NCBI RefSeq assembly: GCF_002312805.1
Contig: NZ_NMUA01000007.1
Location: 1 to 64,000, forward strand
Direction: 5' to 3'
Length of the DNA: 64,000 bases
Source: Sphingobium sp. D43FB
GTDB lineage: Bacteria; Pseudomonadota; Alphaproteobacteria; Sphingomonadales; Sphingomonadaceae
A program made the position numbers and the translations under genes. The notes beneath the pieces were generated by a model. That model did not search any database. It saw only the letters and a program-made list of their open reading frames with translations, and was not told the origin of the DNA. Within the stretch, counting starts at the first letter, position 1; each line of letters begins with the position of its first letter. Below, piece by piece: positions 1 to 8,015 of the stretch.

Positions 1-2
1 GA

Positions 3-104
3 CGAAAATGGGAAGATATCGACGATATGGGCGGATGCGTCTTGCCCCTCGATCAAGCCCTCGACCACATCGCTGAAAACAGCATCTTCTGGACCTGGAC
101 CTGA
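3..104 (+). CDS. C-terminal end of an unrecognised protein (truncated by window edge)
   Basis: An open frame enters from the left edge and stops with TGA at 102-104, leaving 33 residues that end in SIFWTWT. The composition (acidic, leucine-rich helix, aromatic tail) looks like real coding sequence, and the other two forward frames are less protein-like. The family cannot be named from this tail. The next gene, a secreted arabinofuranosidase, starts about 150 bases later on the same strand, so this could be an upstream member of the same carbohydrate locus. That link is only positional. Confidence 0.45.
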   Translation, partial: RKWEDIDDMGGCVLPLDQALDHIAENSIFWTWT

Positions 105-258
105 CCAAAAACGTACAAAGTCGAGCTAAGAGCCTGGTGGCGGGAGGATAGGCTGTGTTGACAAAGGGAGATAACTGATAGCAATTGTATGAGTTAAATT
201 CTGTGTGACGGGATGGCGCGTCTCAAACAGAGTGACTGGCTTGGAGGGTATGCGGAAT

Positions 259-1863
259 ATGATCGTCAAACATGCGCTAGCGTTGGCCATTTCCGTCGCC
301 GCTTCTCCGCTGCTGGCTCAGCCTACTCCGATAAAGATGAGTGTCGCGGCGGATGGCACTGGTCCGAAAATCGATCGCAACATCTTTGGTCAGTTTGCCG
401 AAAATTTGGGAACCGGCATTTATGGCGGCGTTTGGGTCGGTGAGGACTCGTCGATCCCCAATGTTCGGGGCATGCGCAGCGATGTCGTGAGCGCGCTGAA
501 GGCCTTGAAAGTCCCAAGCGTTCGCTGGCCTGGAGGCTGCTTCGCCGACGAGTATCACTGGCGCGATGGCGTCGGGCCACGGGCCAAGCGCGCAGTCACC
601 GTAAACGGCAGTTGGGGCAATGCCCTGGAAAAAAACGACTTCGGCACCGACGAATTTTTCGACTTTCTCAATCAGATCGAATCAGAAGCCTATATTTCGG
701 TGAATATGGGATCAGGCAGTGCCAAGGAAGCGGCCGACTGGATGGCCTATATGACCGCTGATCCGGGTACGACGGCAGGTGCGGAGCGTGCGGCCAACGG
801 GCACCGCGAACCGTACCGCGTCAAGTTTCTGGGTATCGGCAATGAAAGCTGGAGTTGCGGCGGCGCCTATAGCGCGGACTATTATGTCGATGAGATGAAG
901 CGCTACGCTCGCTTCACGCGCAACCTCAATATCCAGCAGCAAGGCACGGACAACCCCGCTGGCGGCTCGGTCGCGGGCACAGATCCGATGCAGCGGATAG
1001 CCGTTGGCCCAGGATCGCTGGATACGGCCTATACCGAAGCCGTCATGAAGGCATGGAAAGGCCATGACTGGAGTTGGAGCATCGAAGGTCTCTCGATGCA
1101 TAACTACACTTGGATGAGTTGGCCCCCTTCCTTTTCAAGCATCGACTTTGGCGAGCGTGAATATGCCATGCTCATCAAGGATACGCTGAAAATGGAGGAT
1201 ATGATCCGGGTCCATTCGGCTGTCATGGACAAATATGATCCGGCCAAGAAAGTCCCGCTGGTCATCGATGAATGGGGCGTATGGCTTGCCAAGCTGCCCG
1301 GTAGCCGGGACGGTTTCCTGCATCAGCAGAACTCGATCCGCGATGCCATCATAGCGTCGATCAACCTCAACATGTTCACGCGCCACGCAGACCGCGTTCG
1401 CATGACGGTGATCGCCCAGATGGTGAATGTTCTCCAGGCCATGATCTTGACCGATGGGCCCAGGATGGTGCTGACGCCCACCTATCATCTCTTCAAAATG
1501 TATGTGCCCTTCCAGAACGCGACGCGACTGCCGATAGATTTCGATGCCGGGACTTACAGCTTCGGGGATGTGCGTGTTCCGCGCATAGACGCGATTGCCG
1601 CGCGGGGCACGGATGGGAAACTTTGGATCGTGCTAACCAACGTCGATCCCTCCAAGCCTGCTGAGATAGATGCGCAGATAGCGTGTATTCGTGTCGGCGC
1701 TGCATCTGGGACAGTGCTGACCGCCGATCGGGTTGATGCGATCAACAGCTTTGACAAGCCTGACACTGTCGCGCCGCGACCAATCTCCGCACGGGTAAAT
1801 GGGGGACGCCTACAGGTAACGCTGCCGCCAAAGTCGGTCACTGTGTTGTCGGTTACGCCATGA
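259..1863 (+). CDS. Secreted alpha-L-arabinofuranosidase, GH51
   Basis: This enzyme should release terminal alpha-L-arabinofuranose from arabinoxylan or arabinan. The product is about 534 residues and begins with a hydrophobic signal peptide ending near SPLLAQ. The ATG at 259 is preferred over 250 or 205 because GGAGGG at 243-248 sits 10 bases upstream of it. The GH51 retaining pair is visible: acid/base Glu196 in the GNES motif and nucleophile Glu338 in the DEWG motif. The N-terminal half forms the TIM barrel, with the family's FGQFAE and RWPGGCF blocks near its start, and the C-terminal 130 residues form the beta-sandwich. It is followed on the same strand by GH43 and GH31 genes, which suggests joint debranching of hemicellulose. 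Export to the periplasm or outside is inferred from the signal peptide. Confidence 0.93.
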   Translation: MIVKHALALAISVAASPLLAQPTPIKMSVAADGTGPKIDRNIFGQFAENLGTGIYGGVWVGEDSSIPNVRGMRSDVVSALKALKVPSVRWPGGCFADEYHWRDGVGPRAKRAVTVNGSWGNALEKNDFGTDEFFDFLNQIESEAYISVNMGSGSAKEAADWMAYMTADPGTTAGAERAANGHREPYRVKFLGIGNESWSCGGAYSADYYVDEMKRYARFTRNLNIQQQGTDNPAGGSVAGTDPMQRIAVGPGSLDTAYTEAVMKAWKGHDWSWSIEGLSMHNYTWMSWPPSFSSIDFGEREYAMLIKDTLKMEDMIRVHSAVMDKYDPAKKVPLVIDEWGVWLAKLPGSRDGFLHQQNSIRDAIIASINLNMFTRHADRVRMTVIAQMVNVLQAMILTDGPRMVLTPTYHLFKMYVPFQNATRLPIDFDAGTYSFGDVRVPRIDAIAARGTDGKLWIVLTNVDPSKPAEIDAQIACIRVGAASGTVLTADRVDAINSFDKPDTVAPRPISARVNGGRLQVTLPPKSVTVLSVTP

Positions 1864-1960
1864 TAACGCGGGGATACTGGCTTCTTTGACGCTTGAAGCG
1901 ATGCGCCAGCCCAGGTCGATCAGGACTGCTTCTTCGCTTCTGCAAATGGGATCCTTATCC

Positions 1961-3352
1961 ATGCAATCAGTTCGCCCATTTCTCGCTATCATGTCGCTGG
2001 CGGTGATATTGCCCTGGTCTGCTGCACAGGCCGACAATCCTATCATCCAGACCCGCTTTACCGCGGACCCGGCTCCGTTCGTGCATGATGGCGTGGTGTA
2101 TCTCTACGCCAGCCATGACGAGGATGATGCCGACGGGTTCAAGATGCTCGACTGGCGGCTGTATAGTTCGACCGACATGGTCAACTGGACCGACCGGGGC
2201 GTCGTCGCTTCGCTCAAGACATTTCCCTGGGCCGTGCAGAGCAATGATGCCTGGGCGCCGCAGGTGATCGAACGCGATGGCAAATTCTACCTTTATGCGC
2301 CGATCAGCGTGGCCGGATCGCCCAAGAATGTGATCGCTGTCGCCGTAGCGGACAGACCGGAAGGTCCGTTCAAGGATGCGATCGGCAAGCCGCTGATCGC
2401 GCCTGGCAATGGCTATATCGACCCGACCGTGTGGATCGACGATGACGGGCAGGCCTATCTCTACTGGGGCAATCCCAGCCTGTGGTATGTCAAGCTGAAC
2501 AAGGACATGGTGTCCTATTCCGGTGAAATTCAGAAGGTTGCCCAGCCAGCCGATTATCAAGAAGGGCCGTGGTTCTATAAACGGGCGGGTCATTATTACA
2601 TGGCCTATGCATCGACCTGCTGCCCCGAAGGGATCGGCTATGCGATGAGCAAGGGGCCGACCGGGCCGTGGGTCCACAAGGGCAAGCTCATGGACCCCAG
2701 CCCGCGCTCGACCGGCAACCACCCCGGCATCGTCGACTATAAGGGCAAATCCTATCTGTTCGGATTTCACTATGAGCTGAATTTCGACATGACGCCGATC
2801 CATCATGAGCGGCGGGCGATCAACGTCACCAGCTTCACGTATAATGCCGACGGCACCATCCCCAAACAGCCCTGGTGGGACACGAAGGGCGCAGCGCAGA
2901 TTGCTCCGGTCGATCCGTACAGCCGAGTGGAGGCGGAGACGATCGCCTGGACGTCACGGATCAAGCGCGACCGGGACCGGCCCTATGATTGGGCACCGGG
3001 CGTACTGACGGAGGCCGGGGATGCGGGCGGCATGATCGTCACGCGCACCACGAACCGCAGCTATATCAAAGTTGCAGGCGTGGATTTTGGTAATGATGGG
3101 GCCAGGACGTTCGTGGCCAGCGTCGCCAACGCGCTGCCCGGGGCGCAGATCGAATTGCGGGTGGACGGCCTGACCGGGCCGGTGATCGGCACGCTGACGG
3201 TTGGGGCGACCGGCGCGGCGGGGCAGTGGCAGGAGCAATCGACGGAGGTGTCCGGCGCGACCGGCGTCCGCGACCTGTTCATCCTGTTCAAGGGTAAGGG
3301 CGATGACGAACGCTCGCTGCTCGATTTCGACTATTGGCGTTTCGCACGATGA
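1961..3352 (+). CDS. Secreted GH43 arabinosidase/xylosidase with C-terminal CBM6
   Basis: A five-bladed beta-propeller hydrolase acting on arabinose- or xylose-containing glycans. The ATG at 1961 gives a typical signal peptide (SVRPFLAIMSLAVILPWSAAQA). The open frame extends to 1886, but those extra residues are not signal-like. The mature protein opens with the GH43 general-base motif TADPAPF (Asp36), followed by NDAWAPQV and the IDPTVWIDDDG block. About 135 C-terminal residues, beginning YSRVEAE and ending LDFDYWRFAR, look like a CBM6 carbohydrate-binding module. The stop codon overlaps one possible ATG of the next gene (GH31), so the two are probably co-transcribed. Exact specificity (alpha-arabinofuranosidase versus beta-xylosidase) cannot be read from sequence alone. 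Confidence 0.88.
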   Translation: MQSVRPFLAIMSLAVILPWSAAQADNPIIQTRFTADPAPFVHDGVVYLYASHDEDDADGFKMLDWRLYSSTDMVNWTDRGVVASLKTFPWAVQSNDAWAPQVIERDGKFYLYAPISVAGSPKNVIAVAVADRPEGPFKDAIGKPLIAPGNGYIDPTVWIDDDGQAYLYWGNPSLWYVKLNKDMVSYSGEIQKVAQPADYQEGPWFYKRAGHYYMAYASTCCPEGIGYAMSKGPTGPWVHKGKLMDPSPRSTGNHPGIVDYKGKSYLFGFHYELNFDMTPIHHERRAINVTSFTYNADGTIPKQPWWDTKGAAQIAPVDPYSRVEAETIAWTSRIKRDRDRPYDWAPGVLTEAGDAGGMIVTRTTNRSYIKVAGVDFGNDGARTFVASVANALPGAQIELRVDGLTGPVIGTLTVGATGAAGQWQEQSTEVSGATGVRDLFILFKGKGDDERSLLDFDYWRFAR

Positions 3353-3390
3353 ACGGTCGCATAATGACGAACGAAATGAGGAGAGGGCGG

Positions 3391-6333
3391 ATGTCGCCAT
3401 ATTGGATGGGTACGGTTGCGGCCATATTGGCATTGGCGCCGGTATCGGCACGGGCCGCGCCGCCGCCGACCGGACTGGACGAGTTGGGACAGATGCAGGC
3501 GCTGGTTCCGGCGGATGATGCGGCGTTCCATTTTCAAAAGCTGCGCAGCGGGGTTCAGTTTCGGCTGAACGGCGTCACCAAGTCGGTGATCTTCTATTCC
3601 CCGACGGTCGTGCGGGTGAACGCCAATCTGGGCGCATCCTATTGGACCCAGCGCAGCCTGGTCGTCATTCGCGAGCCTGAAGCGGTGCCCTTTACCGTAC
3701 GCGAGACGGCCGACACGCTGGAACTGGTCGGGCAGAAATTGCGCGTGAGCATCGACAAGGGCAGCGGCGCGCTGACCTATCATGATCCGTCGGGACGATT
3801 GCTGACGCGCGAAAAGGCGGAGGCACCGCAGTCGATCGAGAAGCGCACTATCTCCGACGCGCCGACCTATGAAGTGGAAAATAGCTTCACGCTGCAACCC
3901 GATGAGGGGATTTACGGGTTCGGCTTCACCGCCGATGATGAGGTCAATCGCCGGAACAAGGAATTGCTGCTGGTCCAGACCAATGTCGGCATCATCATCC
4001 CGGTGATGGTGTCGACGCAGCGATACGGCATTTTGTGGGACACCTACTCCCAGATGCGGTTCAAGGATGATGCACAGGGCGCGCGGTTGTGGGCGGAAAG
4101 CGCGCCGGGCGGCGTGGATTATTATTTCATGGCGGGCGATCCGGCGGCCAAGGATACGCTCGATAGCGTCGTGGGTGCCTATCGCTGGCTGACTGGCGAC
4201 GCGCCGATGGTTCCCAAACAGGCGTTCGGCCTGTTCATGAGCAAGGAGCGTTACCCTACGCAGGACCGCATCGTTGAGGTTGCCAAGACCTTTCGCAAGG
4301 AAGGCTTCCCGCTCGATTATATCGTGCAGGACTGGCAATATTGGGGCAGCGACCGCGACGGCACATGGTCAGGCATGATCTGGAACCCCGAACGCTTTCC
4401 CGACCCGGCGGGGATGAGCCGGACGATCCATGATCTCAACATGAAGCTGATGGTGTCGATCTGGCCATCGGTGGGCAATGACACGGCGCTGGCGCGTGAA
4501 CTCGACCAATATGGCCTGCGCTTCAAGCCACTGCACTGGATTTCCAAAAAGGCGCGCGTCTATGACGCCTATAGCGCCAAGGGGCGGGAGATTTATTTCA
4601 AACATATCAAGTCTGGGCTGCTCGACAAGGGCGTGGACGCGCTGTGGATGGACGGGACCGAGGTCGAGGTGAGTTCCGCCATGTGGAACCCGGTCGACAA
4701 TGTGCGCGACACCAAGGCGCTGGGCCAGAATGCGCTGGGCGATTTCACTCGTTACCTGAACCCCTATTCGCTGTTGACGACGCAAGGCACCTATGAGGGG
4801 CAGCGCGCCATTAGCGACAAGCGCGTCTTCACGCTGACGCGATCGGCCTGGGCGGGGGCGCAGCGCACGGGCGCGGTGTCATGGTCGGGCGACATCTATG
4901 CCAGTTGGCAGACATTCGCGCAGCAGGTGGCAGGCGGCGTCAATGTGACGGTCACGGGCAATCCCTATTGGACGCAGGATACCGGCGGGTTCTTCGTCAG
5001 CGACTTTCCCGGTGGCGAGAAGAATCCGGCATGGCGCGAACTGTTTGCGCGCTGGTTCCAATATGCCGCGTTCAACCCGATCATGCGTGTGCATGGGACG
5101 AACGTGGAGCGCGAACCCTATATCTTCAAGACGCTGGACCCGCCGGTGTACAAGACGCTGCTCGACACGGTGAACCTGCGCTATCGGTTGTTGCCCTATA
5201 TCTATAGCCTCAGCGCGCAGGTGACGGCGGATCGCTCCACCTTGATGCGGCCGCTGGCGATGGATTTCCCCGACGATCCGGCGGTGCGTAACATCAACGA
5301 CAGTTTCATGTTCGGATCATCGTTGCTGGTGCATCCCGTGACGCGGGCGATGTATAATATCCTGCCGTCGCTACCGACGATGGTGCCAGCGCAGCATTTG
5401 CGCTCGGCTGATGGCAAAGCGGGGCTGGATGTCCAATATTTCGCGGGCGAGAATTTCGAGACGCCGCGTGGCAAGGGCGTGGACGCGAAGATCGACCATA
5501 CATGGCCCGACCCACCGCTGGCCGAAATGCCGCCGGGCCTGACGTCGCTCAGCCATTTTTCCGCCCGGTGGAACGGCACACTGATCGCGCCGGAGGATGG
5601 CGAGTATGAGATCGGGCTGAACGGCAATGACGGGATGCGGCTGTATCTGGGCGGCAAGGTGGTGATCGACGAATGGAACCGCAGCGCGACGCGCACGCGG
5701 ACGGTGAAGCGGACGCTGAAGAAGGGCGAGGCGCTTCCCGTGCGGCTGGAGTTTTTCCATCCCGAAGGTGGGCGGGTGTTCCGCTTCATATGGCGAACGC
5801 CGAGCGAACTGCAGCGCGATAAAGCCGCAATCAATGCGCCGCGTGACCTGACGATGCGGACCTATCTGCCAGCAGGGACGGACTGGTATGATTTCTGGAC
5901 CAACCAACGTCATGGCGGGGGCGAAACGGTGTCGCGCGAAGCGCCGCTCGACATCATGCCACTCTACGTCCGGGCTGGATCAATCGTGCCGATGGGGCCG
6001 GTGATGCAATATGCGACCGAAAAGCCGGACGCGCCCTATGATGTGCGCATTTATGCGGGGGCAAGTGGGCGTTTCACGCTCTATGAGGACGACAACGAGA
6101 CTTATGCCTATGAAAAGGGGCAGTCGGCACGCTTTGATCTCGACTGGGATGATGCGAAACGGACGCTGACAATCAGTCAACGGCGCGGGTCTTTCCCTGC
6201 GATGACAAAACAGCGTCAGCTTAAGGTCACCGTCATAGGACAAGAGAAATCTTTGGTAGCCGCTTTACCCCCTGTCGAACGAGAGGTTGTCTATAACGGC
6301 AACAGCCAGGAGGTGCGCTTCAACGCTCCATAG
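3391..6333 (+). CDS. Secreted GH31 alpha-xylosidase/alpha-glucosidase with PA14 insert
   Basis: A GH31 retaining glycosidase of about 980 residues. The ATG at 3391 is chosen because GAGGAGAGG lies directly upstream and it opens a clear signal peptide (SPYWMGTVAAILALAPVSARAA). Earlier in-frame starts at 3349-3376 overlap the GH43 gene. The catalytic nucleophile is Asp421 in the WMDGTE motif, and Asp501 in the SWSGD motif is the likely acid/base. A PA14 domain lies at about residues 680-810, after the catalytic barrel, and the distal beta domain follows it (LPAGTDWYDFW). PA14 domains occur in characterised xyloglucan alpha-xylosidases, so alpha-xylosidase activity is a reasonable guess. Together with GH51 and GH43 upstream it forms a three-gene hemicellulose side-chain cluster. 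No terminator is obvious after the stop. Confidence 0.9.
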   Translation: MSPYWMGTVAAILALAPVSARAAPPPTGLDELGQMQALVPADDAAFHFQKLRSGVQFRLNGVTKSVIFYSPTVVRVNANLGASYWTQRSLVVIREPEAVPFTVRETADTLELVGQKLRVSIDKGSGALTYHDPSGRLLTREKAEAPQSIEKRTISDAPTYEVENSFTLQPDEGIYGFGFTADDEVNRRNKELLLVQTNVGIIIPVMVSTQRYGILWDTYSQMRFKDDAQGARLWAESAPGGVDYYFMAGDPAAKDTLDSVVGAYRWLTGDAPMVPKQAFGLFMSKERYPTQDRIVEVAKTFRKEGFPLDYIVQDWQYWGSDRDGTWSGMIWNPERFPDPAGMSRTIHDLNMKLMVSIWPSVGNDTALARELDQYGLRFKPLHWISKKARVYDAYSAKGREIYFKHIKSGLLDKGVDALWMDGTEVEVSSAMWNPVDNVRDTKALGQNALGDFTRYLNPYSLLTTQGTYEGQRAISDKRVFTLTRSAWAGAQRTGAVSWSGDIYASWQTFAQQVAGGVNVTVTGNPYWTQDTGGFFVSDFPGGEKNPAWRELFARWFQYAAFNPIMRVHGTNVEREPYIFKTLDPPVYKTLLDTVNLRYRLLPYIYSLSAQVTADRSTLMRPLAMDFPDDPAVRNINDSFMFGSSLLVHPVTRAMYNILPSLPTMVPAQHLRSADGKAGLDVQYFAGENFETPRGKGVDAKIDHTWPDPPLAEMPPGLTSLSHFSARWNGTLIAPEDGEYEIGLNGNDGMRLYLGGKVVIDEWNRSATRTRTVKRTLKKGEALPVRLEFFHPEGGRVFRFIWRTPSELQRDKAAINAPRDLTMRTYLPAGTDWYDFWTNQRHGGGETVSREAPLDIMPLYVRAGSIVPMGPVMQYATEKPDAPYDVRIYAGASGRFTLYEDDNETYAYEKGQSARFDLDWDDAKRTLTISQRRGSFPAMTKQRQLKVTVIGQEKSLVAALPPVEREVVYNGNSQEVRFNAP

Positions 6334-6386
6334 TGCCAGAAAATGACTGCAAAGTGAGAATCATGCTCTAACGGTTGTACGTATTC

Positions 6387-6523
6387 TACACGCCCGTCTG
6401 CGTATCATCAATCAAGTGTAGGATGGCGCGATCCTCCTTATTCAGCCATTGATAGAGGCGCGCGCGGCGCTCGCCCCCAGCGGTCATATTCAGCTTGTCC
6501 AATTCCCCTTGGTGTAGCGGCTT
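6387..6523 (-). pseudogene. Possible decayed coding fragment, about 45 codons
   Basis: In the 282-base gap between the GH31 and PepSY genes, the minus strand holds a short frame bounded by TGA (6524-6526) and TAG (6387-6389). It encodes a charged helical stretch containing RARLYQWLNKEDRAILHLI. The composition looks like a genuine C-terminus, but there is no upstream frame, no good ribosome site, and only one internal ATG. I read it as a leftover of a gene lost from this spot, perhaps from a mobile element. It could also be a 33-residue small protein or chance. The rest of the gap shows no other structure. Confidence 0.3.
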
Positions 6524-6615
6524 TCAATCCTATCACAGACCTATTTGCCCTTGAATGTTTGCACGTCCCGATTTATCGCGAATAATTCGCATTACTAAGC
6601 AAGGGGCGCTCTATA

Positions 6616-7782
6616 ATGACCCGCGGCACAATCCGCGTGTGGTATCTCGTTCATAAATGGACCAGCCTCATCTGCACGCTGTTCCTGCTGATGCTTTGCG
6701 TCACCGGACTGCCGCTGATCTTTCACGATGAAATCGACGCGCTGTCAGGCGAACCCGACAGCATGGCCGCAGGGGGACCGCCTTCATCCAGCGATGCGCC
6801 CGGCTTGAAATCGCTTGATGCTTTGCTGGGGACGGTTTTGGCAAATGCACCGGGCCAAGTTCCGGTATTCATGGCGTTCGACAATGACACGCCACTGATG
6901 ACCATCACCACGGCCCCGCAGCCGGACAGCAGTGGTGCGGACATGACCATTCATGTTCTTGATCGCGCGACCGGGGAAGTGACGGGTCGGGAGAGCGAGG
7001 AAGGTGTGATGCATTTTCTGCTCCAACTGCATACCGACATGTTTATGGGTCTGCCCGGCATGCTTTTCCTGGGTGTCATGGGCTTCCTGTTTTTCATCGC
7101 GCTGCTGTCAGGGACGGTTCTCTACGCGCCCTTCATGCGCAAGCTGGACTTCGGCACCCTGCGTGTGAGCCGTAGTCGGCGGCTGCGGCAGATCGACTAT
7201 CATAATCTGTTGGGCATCGTTGCCCTGGCCTGGATGGGCGTCGTCGGGCTGACCGGCGTGATCAATGCCGCCGCGACGCCGCTGCGCCAGATGTGGCAGA
7301 TGGACGAACTTGCCGAAATGACCCTAGCCTATGCGGGCCAGCCGCCATTGCCACCGTCGCGATACGGGTCGATCGACAAAGCCATGGCGGCGGTACGGGC
7401 GGCGCGGCCGGGCAATAACCCGCAGTTCATCGCCTTCCCTGGGGGTGGGTTCAGCAGCAAGCATCATTATGCCGTTTTCCTGCAGGGCACGACGAAGCTG
7501 ACCGAACATGTGCTGACGCCAGCGCTGGTCGATGGCGAAAGCGGCGTGCTGACCGACATCCGCCAAATGCCCTGGTACATGGTTGCGCTATCCTATTCGC
7601 AACCTCTGCATTTTGGCGACTATGGTGCGCTGCCGCTCAAGATTCTCTGGGCGATCCTTGACCTTTTCACCCTCTATGTCCTGTGGACCGGCTTGCTGCT
7701 GTGGCTGGGCAAGCGGCGTGCGGGCGCTGACGCGCATGTCCGCGAGGTCGAGAGCGGTGGTCTCGTGGCGGCGGCGGAATGA
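6616..7782 (+). CDS. PepSY-domain inner-membrane protein, iron-uptake associated
   Basis: A 388-residue PepSY-associated membrane protein of the type found beside siderophore receptors, where such proteins are proposed to act as inner-membrane ferric reductases. The N-terminus (VWYLVHKWTSLICTLFLLMLCVTGLPLIF) is the standard first helix with its conserved His-Lys-Trp. A long periplasmic part follows, then helices near residues 150-170 (GMLFLGVMGFLFFIALLSGTVL, listed here as two adjoining segments), around the DYHNLLGI block and near the C-terminus. AAGGGG at 6600-6605 is a good ribosome site for the ATG at 6616. Its stop overlaps the next gene's start by four bases, and the siderophore receptor follows, so the three genes form one iron operon. 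Heme or metal ligands are plausible at the conserved histidines, but this is inferred. Confidence 0.85.
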   Translation: MTRGTIRVWYLVHKWTSLICTLFLLMLCVTGLPLIFHDEIDALSGEPDSMAAGGPPSSSDAPGLKSLDALLGTVLANAPGQVPVFMAFDNDTPLMTITTAPQPDSSGADMTIHVLDRATGEVTGRESEEGVMHFLLQLHTDMFMGLPGMLFLGVMGFLFFIALLSGTVLYAPFMRKLDFGTLRVSRSRRLRQIDYHNLLGIVALAWMGVVGLTGVINAAATPLRQMWQMDELAEMTLAYAGQPPLPPSRYGSIDKAMAAVRAARPGNNPQFIAFPGGGFSSKHHYAVFLQGTTKLTEHVLTPALVDGESGVLTDIRQMPWYMVALSYSQPLHFGDYGALPLKILWAILDLFTLYVLWTGLLLWLGKRRAGADAHVREVESGGLVAAAE

Positions 7783-7973
7783 CTGGCAAGTCCCGAAATC
7801 ATGTCCGGTCGCTTCGCCATATCTTCGGCGCGCCGCTGATCATCGCCCTACTGAGTCTGGTCGGGCTGGTGTCTGCGCTGGCCGGTGACGGCGCCGCGGA
7901 TTGGTTGTCCTGGGCGGCTCTCTTGGTCCCGCCTCTCGCGGTCGTCTGGGCGATGCGGAAACATAGACGCTGA
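7779..7973 (+). CDS. Small two-helix membrane protein in iron operon
   Basis: A 64-residue protein with two hydrophobic segments (APLIIALLSLVGLVSALAG and WLSWAALLVPPLAVVWAM) separated by a short polar turn, and a basic C-terminal tail (RKHRR). Its ATG overlaps the stop of the PepSY gene in an ATGA, so translation is probably coupled. I do not recognise a named family. Small proteins of this shape are common between PepSY and TonB-receptor genes and may help the PepSY protein assemble or function. The function is otherwise unknown. Confidence 0.7.
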   Translation: MTGKSRNHVRSLRHIFGAPLIIALLSLVGLVSALAGDGAADWLSWAALLVPPLAVVWAMRKHRR

Positions 7974-8015
7974 TTCAGCCCATCTTTCGATCTTTTTGTC
8001 CTGGGGAATACCATT

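Noticed and set aside
158..163. TTGACA as a promoter for the GH51 gene
   Set aside because: A perfect -35 sequence but no acceptable -10 at 16-18 bases, so not listed as a promoter.
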